A DNA stretch of 64,000 bases, taken from contig NC_003280.10 of the NCBI RefSeq assembly GCF_000002985.6, forward strand, positions 2,232,001 to 2,296,000, read 5' to 3'. The notes beneath the pieces are model-generated. The model made no database searches and was not told the DNA's origin. It worked only from the letters and a program-made list of their open reading frames with translations. Shown here piece by piece: positions 35,110-44,789 of the stretch (positions are counted from its first letter, which is position 1; each line of letters begins with the position of its first letter). The DNA comes from Caenorhabditis elegans (taxonomy: Eukaryota; Nematoda; Chromadorea; Rhabditida; Rhabditidae). Position numbers and translations under genes: made by a program.

Positions 35110-38100
35110 TCCAGGCTAGAAACGGAGGATTATGGTCAGAAATCCAAGAACAACAGTTTGAAGAATTTTGAATTCAGCACCCCGGAGTCTTCTGATTCAA
35201 AGCGTGACAATAGTTGCGCTAGGTAAATTTTTTAAATGATTTTATTGGGACTAAATAACTACTTTCAGACCCGACGGACAATAATCATGGTTCTCACCAG
35301 CCGGGAAGCAATGGTCCATCAAATTCAAGCACCCAGGCCGATAACTTCGAGACGGAAACAACTGCAGATGAAGAACGACAAAAGGAAGATGGTGTAGAAG
35401 ATGAACTCGAAGACGAAGAAACAACAGGATTCATTGATGAAGACGGGGAAATTCGTTATCCGGTCGATGAAGTGGGAAATTACGAGATCGATCAAGAAGC
35501 AGAAACCGATGAGTCATTTTATTTGGATACTCAACGCGATTCTTCTCTATGCGACGAGCGAAGTCAACTGTGTCGTTCTCTGAGCGATCAAAATCTGAGA
35601 ACAACTTTTTTCCTCATCACTACTACCAACTCGAAAGCAGCCATTTTGAGATATCTACATTTTCACAATGTTTCACAAGATAGCATTCTCAGAAAATTGC
35701 TTCTGAGTGACTCTCATCTAACACTTGTAGAAGTATGTAATTTATGTGCGCTGAATATCGAACTGTAGGTTTATTATAAAACTTAATTTCTGAAATATAT
35801 CATTACAGATGCAAATGTGAAGATATGCAAGAGAAATGCCAACTAATTTTCGGAGATCTCAAGAAATGGCTCGAAGTTATATTGAATAGTTTTGCGAATA
35901 TCATGATGAAGACTAAAACAACTATTTTGGAAGGATATAATAGCTCCAGTCCAATGAATAAGGGTATCTTTAAAAAAAAGCTACTCAGCGAAATGGCAGA
36001 TAATGAAATGTGGATGCACTTCGAGAGTAGCTTCGACGGAATCAAAGTACATAAAAATGGAAAGTAAGTATCTTAGTTTGATGGCTCTAAAAATTTTAAT
36101 TGGTTTTCAGTCAGAACATTTGGCCATATAGTTTACTCAATTTGGATCTCGAAGACGTTCATCGAGCTTCTCCCCAGGCCCTCATTTTAGCAGCGTTATT
36201 CATCGGGTTCAAAAATCCGACAACGAAAATTCATGATAGACTTACACAATGGATTCTGCTCCAAATGGACGAACATGTCTTCTTCTCAGAGGGAGTGGCC
36301 TGGAAAGCGGATCTCACGTGTGCCAATCATGACGATCCAGTGAGATGAAAATTCAGAATTTTGAAAACAAGTGTTTGGTTTCAGGCACGACGAATCGTAT
36401 ACAATCAGTGTGGACTCCGATCATCAGGTTCTTGCAACTTTTGCTTAAACCAGGGAACTGAGTGCAAAATCAATGATGAGTATACAACACGTAAGCATCA
36501 TGAAAACTATTATTAAAAAAATAATCACCTCTTTATAGTACGCGAAAATCTCACCGGATTTCTAAAACAATCCCGATTCCAGAAGGGCTGGGGGGCTCAC
36601 AGGCGTTCACGATTTTCCAAAAAGTGAAATGTTTATTTTTTGGTTATTTTTCAAATTTGAAAACACCATAAGATTTTGGTTTAAATATTGAGTAGAATTA
36701 GAAATTTTGCTCTATTACGATCTACGCCTCATCCCCACTGCGAAGCCTGGCAAATCGCAGATTTGCTATCAACATTATTGAAAACTGTGGGCTGGCTTTA
36801 ATCCTATTCTAAGCCGAGCTGTTATTCACTCAAGCCTAATAACCAGGTTTGAGGGTCGTAGGCCCGAATACTCTTGAAAACTGTGGGCTGGCTTTAATCC
36901 TATTTTAAGCAGAGCAGGATGTAGGCCTGCGACGAGGTTGTTATTTACTCAAACCTAACAACCAGGTTCGAGGGCCGCAGGCCCGAAAACTCTTGGAAAC
37001 TATGGGCTGGATTTAATCCTATTTTATGCAGATCTGTTATTAACCCAACCTAATAACCAGGTTTGAGGGCCGCAGGCCCGAATACTCTTGAAAACTGTGG
37101 GCTGAATTTAATCCTATTTTAAGCAGATCTGTTATTCACCCAACCTAATAACCAGGTTTGAGGGCCGCAGGCCCGAAAACTCTTGAAAACTGTGGGCGGG
37201 CTTTGATCCTATTCCAAGCAGATCTGTTATTCACCCAAACCTAATAACCAGGTTTGAGGGCCGCAGGCCCGAATACTCTTGGAAACTATGGGTTGGCTTT
37301 GATCCTATTCCAAACAGAGCTGTTATTCACTCAAGCCTAATAACCAGGTTTGAGGGCCGTAGGCCCGAATACTCTTGAAAACTGTGGGCTGGATTTAATC
37401 CTATTTTAAGCAGATCTGTTATTAACCCAACCTAATAACCAGGTTTGAGGGCCGCAGGCCTGAATACTCTTGAAAACTGTGGGCTGGTTTTGATCCTATT
37501 CCAAGCAGAGCTGTTATTCACTCAAGCCTAATAATCAGGTTTGAGGGCCGCAGGCCCGAATACTCTTGGAAACTATGGGTTGGCTTTGATCCTATTCCAA
37601 GCAGATCAGACCGTATTCATGAGTTTTCCTTTTTCTTCACCGTTTTTTGTAGTTCACAGTGATGATTGAAGACCCCACTCCCGAATGAATTTCAAGGAGA
37701 TCTCGAATAACCCCATGACAGGTTCGAGGCGAAGCCGAGAACCTGCGCCAGCTACCTTGCTAATATCTTGAAGCGAGTTAACCCTATCCCCATTCCCGAA
37801 GGGCTGGCGGGCCCATAGGCCCGCTAGTCCCAGGAGACTTGACAAATTGGCCAGCCGGTTAGTTTACGATTTACATGGGCGAGCCACATAAAAATCGTTT
37901 TCAGCTCTTCTCGCTGCGGCAATCCAGTTGGACAACGACCAGGTGGACGTTACTCGCCTTCCAAGTGTGGTCAATATGCTGTTCAAGCATCATATCAAAG
38001 TCAGATTGTAGGTTTCTTGTTATTTACTTTAAAAAGACAGCGAATAAAATTTTTCTTTAACTTGAAAAACTATGTTTTCACAAATGTCTTTTTGCAGCGA

Positions 38101-38352
38101 TCATGCCCGTGGTTTGTATCGAACAAAACACGACGGCCAGAATCCACTAAAAATTGTGCTGCCAAAGCGTCCCATCATCGATTGCACACAATTCTACAAG
38201 AGCAGCAAGGATATCGATGAGGAGCAAGTTCCATCAACTTCGAACGTTCAATCATCTTCGAACTCTCTTTCGAAACTTGTTTTTTTTTGTTTTTTTTTCC
38301 ATTTTTCGTTAAATGTTTTTTTCTGTTGTTTTGTCATTTTTTTATTTTCATA
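35110..38352 (+). CDS. Transposase-like protein of the 3.7-kb transposon
   Basis: Probable exons: ~35110-35222, 35269-~35766, 35810-36065, 36111-36340, 36385-36490, 36539-~36600, 37905-38008 and 38098-38352. The N-terminal part is acidic ([15 protein letters not shown]). The central part resembles the DDE region of tnp2-like animal transposases. [15 protein letters not shown] followed by [12 protein letters not shown] fits the first Asp block. [14 protein letters not shown] and [20 protein letters not shown], then a CNFC zinc pair, fit the later D-P-A-R block. The first exon does not join cleanly to the acidic exon in phase, and no in-frame ATG is visible for it. The 5' end is therefore unresolved and the gene may be inactive. 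The C-terminal exons ([13 protein letters not shown] and [13 protein letters not shown]) are open and well spliced. Family assignment is by motif pattern only. Confidence 0.5.
36760..37610 (+). repeat. ~95-bp minisatellite, about eight units
   Basis: The word 'aaccaggtttgagggccg' recurs near 36841, 36961, 37055, 37150, 37247, 37342, 37437 and 37533. Spacing is 94-97 bp (the first 120). Each unit includes 'caggcccgaatactcttg' and 'ctttaatcctatt'. It lies in the last large intron of the transposase-like gene. Confidence 0.9.
37718..37835. repeat. GC-rich inverted-repeat segment shared with 61758-61852
   Basis: Contains 'ggttcgaggcgaagccgaga' and 'gggctggcgggcccataggc'. The inverse complement of the same pair flanks 61758-61852. 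The 36580-36610 segment ('ccagaagggctggggggctc') resembles the outer end, so minisatellite and GC-rich ends may together be one inserted repeat element. Confidence 0.6.
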
Positions 38353-38541
38353 ATAAATCTTGTTGTTTTTTATGGTTTTATAAAAGTTTGGCTCTGCCCA
38401 AAAACAAAACTAGCTAGTAAGAAAGCAACACTACGTAGCAAAACACCACCGCTAATCAGCGGAAAAGCACAATTACTGCGGTTGACTAAGCCGTGACATA
38501 AATGCTAATTAGCAGTGATTTTCTATCGCTCTGCCGTGACT

Positions 38542-38829
38542 CCGGTACATCTCAGAGAGAGGCCGTGTGATATTCATAAACGTCAACTTCCAACTGCCAC
38601 GGCCCTCTTGATGCTCATTTTTATTATAGGAAATGAAAGTCTCTAGATAGCTGTCCAGTGGGAACGTGACACGTGATTCATCATCCAATAAGATTGAACC
38701 GTATTCCAAAACAACCTTTCTGGTCGCAAGCCAAGTATTCAAATAATTCAGCACTTTTCCTTCAACATGCGACATTGCTTCGGATTTCCTCAAAAGCAAT
38801 TTTTTTTCTAAATTTTGGCAATTTGTCAA
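38542..38829 (-). pseudogene. Fragment of an F-box-associated (fbxc-like) gene
   Basis: The minus-strand frame reads LNYLNTWLATRKVVLEYG, then LLDDESRVTFPLD and ISYNKNEHQEGRGSWKLTFM. This aligns by eye with the C-terminal part of the gene at 62693-63973 (FLNRWLEGRRGVG, LDDESQ, FIFYEKNEHRDGKYGSWELV). The intron of that gene is absent here and the N-terminal two-thirds is missing. The right end of the 3.7-kb transposon abuts its 3' side. It is probably a truncated paralog. Confidence 0.6.
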
Positions 38830-39356
38830 AACTTTGACCGGAAACTATGAAAATTTTGCTACAAAAAATCCGCTGTGTTTTTATTTGTTTCTTAAAATAC
38901 TTCAAATTGTCAAAACCATTTGAAAACGTACAAAAATGTTTGAAAGCGGGAAACTAAGCGTATTCAAAAATTTTGAACAAATTACTTGTTCGATCTGTGG
39001 GGGTGATCAAACATATGATTTGATCCAGGGCTGGGCGGCAATTGCCGTTCGGCAAATTGATTTGTCGACAAATTCGGCAAATCGGCAAATTGCCGGTTTG
39101 CCAATTTGCCGGAAATTTCCAATTCCGGCAACTTGCCGGTTTGCCGATTCGCCGGAAATTCTCATTTTCGGCAAATTGCCTATTTGCCGTTTGCCGGATA
39201 TCAGATTTGTCGGAAATGTTTAAAGGGATTTTTTACAAGACGGGAATTCATTTTTTCCGTTTTTTCTCGATAATTTTACAAAATTTGCTAACTTATCAAA
39301 ATAATTATTTTCCGATGTGGATTCCTGCCTGTTCCCTGTTTTTTTCAAAATCTTAT
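38830..39356. repeat. CGGCAAAT-rich repeat and spacer left of the Maverick
   Basis: 39027-39215 is dense in 'cggcaaattgccgg' palindromes and starts CAGGGCTGGGCGGCAA, like the ends of the MITE at 28101. It may be a degraded hAT MITE. The rest is featureless AT-rich sequence. Confidence 0.5.
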
Positions 39357-39362
39357 TTCGGG
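39357..39362. repeat. Left target-site duplication of the Maverick (TTCGGG)
   Basis: TTCGGG directly precedes the left TIR and is repeated exactly at 58922-58927, directly after the right TIR. Six-bp duplications are the rule for Maverick/Polinton integrases. Confidence 0.95.
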
Positions 39363-39864
39363 AGTAGTGATAGAGTGGCTTTTTCACCACCCCGAGGATT
39401 TTTGACCGCAGACGGTCACGAATAGTGTGTGAATCGAGAGATTCAGAGAAAGACGAGAGAGTGAGAGACTTGGTTATAGTAAGAAACTATCGATTTTTTG
39501 GGGTGTTCTTGGTCCTCTCAACCAGGGGACAGTTTTTTAACCAGGATTTTTGTGATTTGGTTGTCGATTTTTGAAAGAGCGTGCGTTTTCGAGAGATTCA
39601 GAAAAAGTCAGACAGAGCTTTTTTCGAAACTATTTTCGAAATTGGGTTACTGTAATAATTCAAATGATTATTATTAATTTCATAACATTATTTCATATTT
39701 TTTGTTTTTCCCCGGACCGGATTCGAACCCAGGACACGATTTACATGAACAGATGGCATCTTTTCCCAAAGCAACAAGAGACGATTTGCATGAATGCAAG
39801 TGTTACCTAGATTGATGAATCATAGGAAGGAGGCCCCGCGCCCCGCCCCTGGGGTTTTCAAGAA
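39363..39864 (+). repeat. Left TIR of the Maverick
   Basis: Matches the inverse complement of 58408-58921 almost throughout, from AGTAGTGATAGAGTGGC to the GC-rich inner edge 'ccccgcccctggggttttca'. The right copy has an extra ~13-bp 'actttttatttcata'-like segment. No gene lies in it. Confidence 0.95.
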
Positions 39865-39894
39865 GTTGAAAATCTGAATGATGATACATTCAAA

Positions 39895-39950
39895 GCTATT
39901 TGAAGTTTTTCGATAAAGGGTTCTCCACCCTTTATCGAAAACTTTAAAGA
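39895..39950. terminator. Perfect hairpin just inside the left TIR
   Basis: TTTTCGATAAAGGGT (39907-39921) pairs perfectly with ACCCTTTATCGAAAA (39927-39941) around a 5-nt loop. It lies about 120 bp beyond the 3' end of the major capsid gene. The flanking 'gctatttgaag' is shared with the hairpin at 58321-58358. A role in 3'-end formation or replication is inference. Confidence 0.6.
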
Positions 39951-40061
39951 GCAAGGCTTCCTTACAAACATGTTTTACATTTTATATTATTTATTCAATT
40001 ACAGACAAGGCCAAGTATTAGTTTTACATGCATTATTCCACAATCAATCAAAAGATAACAA

Positions 40062-41384
40062 TTAAACAATACTGTCAACAATAGGGTTACGCATAAAGTC
40101 TAGGGCAAATATTTGATCAAATTCGGCGTAGACGATGCAGTAGAGACCTCCTGGTGGAGTTTCCTTTTTGAAATTGAGGCGTACGCTAACGTTTGTTTGA
40201 CGAACTAGTTCGAAAAGATTATTATCCTGAGCCACAGGGCTCAACTCGAATCCAAAAATCGTGTATCCTTTAGATCTGAACATTCAAATGTCGATCGAAT
40301 TGCAGCTAAAGTTGTTTCTAGTGTGACCAAGTGTTTCCTGAAGTTGAACGTAGGCCTCCACAAACTTGTTATTCTCAAAGTCTAGATTCATTGGTCGTCC
40401 TGGAATTGTTTGACCGCAATAATCAATGTGAACGTCCTGCACGCCATATGGTTTGAAGTTGAACGGAGTTGTTCCGAATGATCCGTTGTAAGCTTCGCTT
40501 GAAACTAGACCCAGAAAGAGTCGACGAGGCATTTTACTAGTGAACAACGTATTTGCAGGGGCGTCAAACCGCCCTCCATCAATGTAGCAACTGCGAACTT
40601 GTGAGGAAATCATTGGGTATTGGATCATCTTGTGTTCAATGATTGCAGCCTCCAACTCGTTTGACAAACCATCTGTTAGATCAAACTCATTAACAAGAGC
40701 GTAAACATCAGTAACGTTGAATTTGAACTTTTGTTGACCATGATTGTAAGCCTCAATCAAAAATTCACTATTGTTTGGGTATGCAGTTAGCTTCACGTTG
40801 CACGAGTTTAGCAAAACCCGTGGTTGATTCATCAAATCGAGAGAAATGTTCGCGGCAACTTGCGTTGTACCTGTACCACATCGATTAAGGAATCCCTTAC
40901 TTGTCGGAGAGCCAATTTCATCTTCGTGGAAATATCCAGCCGCAGTGAGAGTAGAGTTTTTAATTTCTTTTCCATACATTAGTGCATTCTCAAAATATGC
41001 CTTGTAAGCATAGTTTGAAGAGTTGTGATAAGCCAGTCGCGAGTTGATGTGAAGAGAAAAGTTTTTCACAATAGAGTGAGCTATATTGTTGATTGGGGCG
41101 TAAACCAAACTATCTTTAGTGATGGGATTAGGTATATTCACAATAGCTCCGTTTTGATCGGTAATATTAAAGGTGTAGACTAGATAGGTTCGCTTGAGAT
41201 TGAGATAAGATCTTGAACTGTTGCCCAGTACAAACTCCCAAGGACCTTCGGCTTGAAACGCATTTTTCAAGTTGACAACAGTCCAACGAGAGTTTTGAAT
41301 ACAGGTTTGAGTACCGGGCATTGTGGAAAAATCTAGATCATCAACGATGACGTCATGAGATTTTGGATCCATACGGCCAATCAT
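40062..41384 (-). pseudogene. Maverick major capsid protein, interrupted by an in-frame stop
   Basis: The open frame extends from 41438 (no ATG there) to 40284. The first ATG is at 41384. After an in-frame TGA at 40286-40284 the same frame continues to 40062. The N-terminal part has the usual capsid pattern for this group: DDLDFSTMPGTQTC, then NLKRTYLVYTFNITD, NSRLAYHNSSNYAYKAYFE, FLNRCGTGTTQ and RRLFLGLVSSEAYNG. The 73-residue piece after the stop carries GYTIFGFELSP and VYAEFDQI, normal for the capsid C-terminus, so the stop is a nonsense mutation rather than a gene end. Polinton capsids are double jelly-roll proteins forming an icosahedral shell. The start overlaps the end of the upstream small gene, suggesting one transcript. 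It runs toward the left TIR. Confidence 0.88.
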
Positions 41385-41434
41385 GTTTAGAGAAAGTTGT
41401 TTCGTGATTTGGAAAGCAAATGAGGTTTGATTAC

Positions 41435-41767
41435 TCAAACACTAGTTTCTTTTATGCTTTTTCTTCTCTGACCCGAACCAGAAATTTCTTTAATTTTCTT
41501 AACGGCTACATTTTTCAAGCTTGATTTTAAATCTTTACCTTGAGCCAGTTCAGCGGTTAGTTCTTTCCCAGCACTCAAGACTTGTTTTCCAAAAGAAGAA
41601 TTAATTAGTTTCGGCAAAAGACCCATAGCAGCGCCAATAATGCCACCAAGCCCAGCTCCACGTTGATTTCCACCCCGTTGATGACGCATTCCCATGTAAG
41701 GCCCGTTACCAGGTACATTTCGACGTAATAGCAGTTTGTAATTGATTTTTGAAAGATCGACAGGCAC
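41435..41767 (-). CDS. Small Gly-rich basic Maverick protein next to the capsid gene
   Basis: 110 codons on the minus strand. VDLSKINYKLLLRRNVPGNG, a Gly-rich stretch (HQRGGNQRGAGLGGIIGA), a short hydrophobic helix and a Lys-rich C-terminus (KKIKEISGSGQRRK) match a protein regularly encoded beside the capsid gene in animal Mavericks, sometimes compared with adenovirus core proteins. No ATG is present at the 5' end: the frame opens at a GTG and runs into a minisatellite, so the original start was probably lost. The stop overlaps the capsid frame by 4 nt. Confidence 0.7.
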   Translation of the reverse strand: MPVDLSKINYKLLLRRNVPGNGPYMGMRHQRGGNQRGAGLGGIIGAAMGLLPKLINSSFGKQVLSAGKELTAELAQGKDLKSSLKNVAVKKIKEISGSGQRRKSIKETSV

Positions 41768-41777
41768 TGGCTCGGTA

Positions 41778-42085
41778 AATCGGCCCAGCTTTCCAGGGCA
41801 CTTCCCACAGCTTTCAACAACTACCCGTGGGAAAGCTGTGGAATGTGCCCTGGAGAGCTGTGGGATGTGCCCTGGAAAGCTGTGGAACGCAGATATATTT
41901 TTTCTGCGGTGTGCCGCGGAAAGCTGGCGGTGTGCCCTGGAAAGCTGGTGGTGCGCCCTGGAAAGCTGGCAGTGTGCCCTGGAAAGCTGGCAGTGTGCCC
42001 TGGAAAGCTGGCAGTGTGCCCTGGAAAGCTGGCAGTGTGCCCTGGAAAGCTGGCAGTGTGCCCTGGAAAGCTGGGAGGAAACGTC
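41778..42085. repeat. 20-21-bp minisatellite (CCCTGGAAAGCTGGCAGTGTG)
   Basis: About nine units of 'ccctggaaagctggcagtgt' with variants at the left. The same unit reappears twice at 47540-47578, beside the nested gene pair. All six frames translate into repetitive peptides, which I do not regard as genes. Confidence 0.92.
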
Positions 42086-42318
42086 TCAATTTTGAAAAAA
42101 AAATTATATGGTATCATATTTTTCACTGATCAGAATTCTTATTCATTTTCCGACGTAGAAGAAGCTCTATAACCTGATTGTGCGTAATGAAGGTTGATGA
42201 TCGGTGTAGGACACTGTAGTGGAGTCGAGCTGTGGACTTTCTGATGCTGACGAAGCGAGTTACCTGTAAGCTATTCTTGTATAGTCGCGTGCCCTGCAAG
42301 TTGATAAATACAACATAC

Positions 42319-42790
42319 CGTATTTCCTCTATTAGTTAGGCACCTCTATTAGTTTTGCATCAAAAATCACTAATCGAAAATTAGTTTTGCACTTTCTATT
42401 AGTTTTGCACCTCTAATAGTTTTGCACCTCTATTAGTTTTGCATCTAAAATCACTAATCGAAAATTAGTTTTGCACTCTCTATTAGTTTTGCACCTCTAA
42501 TAGTTTTGCACCACTTAATTTGTTACCTATTTTTAGGAATTTAAAATTTGCATAATAAAATCGTTCTAAAAATTAGGAAAACTCTTACAGACTTGGTATA
42601 ACAAGTAAAAATTGGCAAAATATGAGTACAACTCGGACAATTTTTGTGTATCAGTCGTAAAATTCGCTCATTTTGGTTCATAAGTTATTATTGAAATTGA
42701 TGATATTATGCCATAACTTAATGAAAAACATGAGAAAAAACCTGTTCAAAAATTAGTTTTGCATGCCTTACTAATAGAGGAAATACGGTA
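42319..42790. mobile_element. MITE-like element with TACCGTATTTCCTCTATTAGT ends
   Basis: TACCGTATTTCCTCTATTAGT at the left and its exact inverse complement ACTAATAGAGGAAATACGGTA at the right delimit ~470 bp. The left half repeats 'ctctattagttttgcacctc' words five or six times. No coding capacity; it lies next to the nested gene pair. Confidence 0.85.
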
Positions 42791-42951
42791 TCCGAGGACT
42801 AACCCAGGCGCAGAAACATCGATTTATTGTGAAACAACAAGGAATTCAATACGAACAACAACAAAAATAAATAACGGAACAAAAAATCTGAAATTGATAA
42901 TAACGGTTAACATGGGATTATTGAGAAGAATTTGCCATTTCCGCCGAGTCC

Positions 42952-44640
42952 TTAATATCTTCCGGTTCTTGGGCGTTTCCAAAGAAGGGAGATCGATGAT
43001 AACTAAAAAATTTTGAAATGTAATTGGAATAAAACAATTTTTGCTTACAAGTCCAAGATTTGAGATGGAGTAGCTGAATTGCATTCGGCTTTCGTTTTTT
43101 TGCTCAGCTTTGGAAAGTGGCGTACTTGGTTCCAAGACAGGTGATCCTTGCATGTGTTTCGCTCCTCGCAGTACTTCAAAGTGTTTGTGACAAGATCATA
43201 GTGATAAGCTCTAACGCTTTTTCTGAAAAAAGGCAATTAACTATCATACTATTTATTTTCTCTTTCACTCACAGAGCACGTGAAAACGCCGATTTGAAGA
43301 CCGATTTCGCATTTTCTCTCCCCTCACGTCTTCTCATAATCTCGTCGATGGGCTCAGAACAATCCAGACTTTCCAGAAATCTAAAAAAAAACAATTCATA
43401 TACACACTCAAACAAAGTTTACTTACGGATGAGTTTCATCGATTGTATCTTCAGAACCAACCAGTAGGTCTTTAGGCAAGTAGTAATCGCAAATGTCCCA
43501 GGAGAGCCCTAAACATGGGAAATTAATGTTTTATCACAAAATTGTTCAATTGTGTACCAAACAGTTGATTCATAAACGCCAGGGGAAGATCGGTGAAGTT
43601 TTTGTCGGCTTTTCCACTGGAGTTCGGCCTATATGTGAATTTCCAGACTTTGTACGGAGGATCGAACATCTCAAAATAAGATTGTTTTAAATTTTTTGGG
43701 TTGTGTTATGTATGTACTTACCGTAGCCAGAACAAGAGTGTAGAATTGAGATAATTGTCCTTTAGCAGGTGCTTTGATCAGGCTAATGTTGTTGTAAAGA
43801 ACGGTCAAATCCACCCCTGGAACATGGTCGATGGCATCAGTTTTGTAGCTTCGATGAAGGTGTTCTTTAGTGATTGACTTTAAATCGTACTGAATTCCAG
43901 TTGTTGCCGAAATGGAAGCAATTGACGCTTCAACTTCCAGTACACGTTGCTCATCTGTGCCAATCAACTTAGCCTAAAAAATGTGTCAGTTTTAAAGTAT
44001 TGAAAAGCAGTGAGTTACCATCACAAAATGGCCCATATCCATCCAATTTCTTTGTTCTTCAGTTAAATTTTCTTTTAGTGCTTTGAAGTGTTGAGAGCCA
44101 AGAATAATGGGGCGCAGTGTGACCTTACAGTATTCCTATAAAACAAAAATTAAGGATTTTAAAAAAGTTAAAAGACTCACCTCCAGTTCGACGTCTGTGA
44201 GTGTTTCGTTTTCGTAACCTTGATAAACTGCTTTTCCCATATTTAGTATGCTTCCACATCGAACAGCTTCTTTTAATTGATCTGAAAATAATTGATTCAT
44301 GATTTCCATACTAAATTTTTCATTACCGATGGCAGATAAATTAGAAGCAGGCGGATGACGCTCGAGCCGCTCCGAAATTTTCATTCTTTTCAAATTTGAA
44401 ACGCTTTCCGTAGATCGTGGTGTAAGAGGCTCCAAGACAAGCTTCTTCTTGACTATCTTATTCTGACCAGCTCTTCTCCGAGTGATGCGTGGCGTAGTTG
44501 TTGCATCAACTCCATTTTCCATCATGTCATCGTCAATCTCGTAAGGCGGGAAATCTTCCGGGCGAGGAGGCACACTCATCTAAAAACCATGATTTTATCA
44601 CGACAAATAAGACAAACAAATTTACCTCATTCGGCTCCAT
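42952..44640 (-). CDS. Multi-exon gene of unknown function inside the Maverick (gene B)
   Basis: Probable exons: 44640-44626, 44579-44181, 44135-44019, 43973-43722, 43669-43558, 43508-43427, 43380-43273, 43222-43049 and 43002-42952. Most use standard GT/TTTAG or TTTCAG sites. The N-terminus is MEPNE, then VPPRPEDFPPYEIDDDMMENG and a basic segment (PRITRRRAGQNKIVKKKL). The rest is helical, with no motif I recognise. It starts 150 bp after the stop of gene A on the same strand, so the two may be co-transcribed or belong to one transposon. Intron number is out of keeping with Maverick core genes. Confidence 0.5.
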
Positions 44641-44789
44641 GTTGACGTGAGTGTCTAAGAAATACACTTTGAGATTGGCATGAACTGGAACAAGTACTCA
44701 CGAGATCTAAAACTCGACAAAAATGAAATTAAAACAGGCTGACAGGTGTATACAAAGATAAATATTAGTATTAGTCCTTAACAAAAAAG

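Larger units (their letters stand above)
34811..38541 (+). mobile_element. 3.7-kb TIR DNA transposon with DDE-type transposase
   Basis: The left end is AGTCACGGCAGAGCGACAAA (34811) and the right end is its inverse complement, ending CGCTCTGCCGTGACT at 38541. The two 39-bp TIRs agree at 36 positions. Subterminal regions repeat 'actgctaatcagca' and 'cactgctaattagcag' words several times, as in CACTA-like elements. I could not identify a target duplication. It contains one multi-exon transposase-like gene. A ~95-bp minisatellite and another repeat lie in the gene's last long intron, suggesting that this copy is old. Confidence 0.8.

Noticed and set aside
36760..37610. CRISPR-like regular spacing of a conserved word every ~95 bp
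   Set aside because: The whole unit is repeated, with no unique spacers, in an intron of a eukaryotic gene; it is a minisatellite.
41814..42172. Several ORFs of repeated VPWKAG-, AFQGTLP- or CPGKLAV-type peptides
   Set aside because: They are all frames of the 20-bp minisatellite and lack flanking coding sequence.
43117..43467. Plus-strand ORF of 116 aa across genes at 43.1-43.5 kb
   Set aside because: It crosses several well-formed minus-strand splice sites and has no motif or start context.
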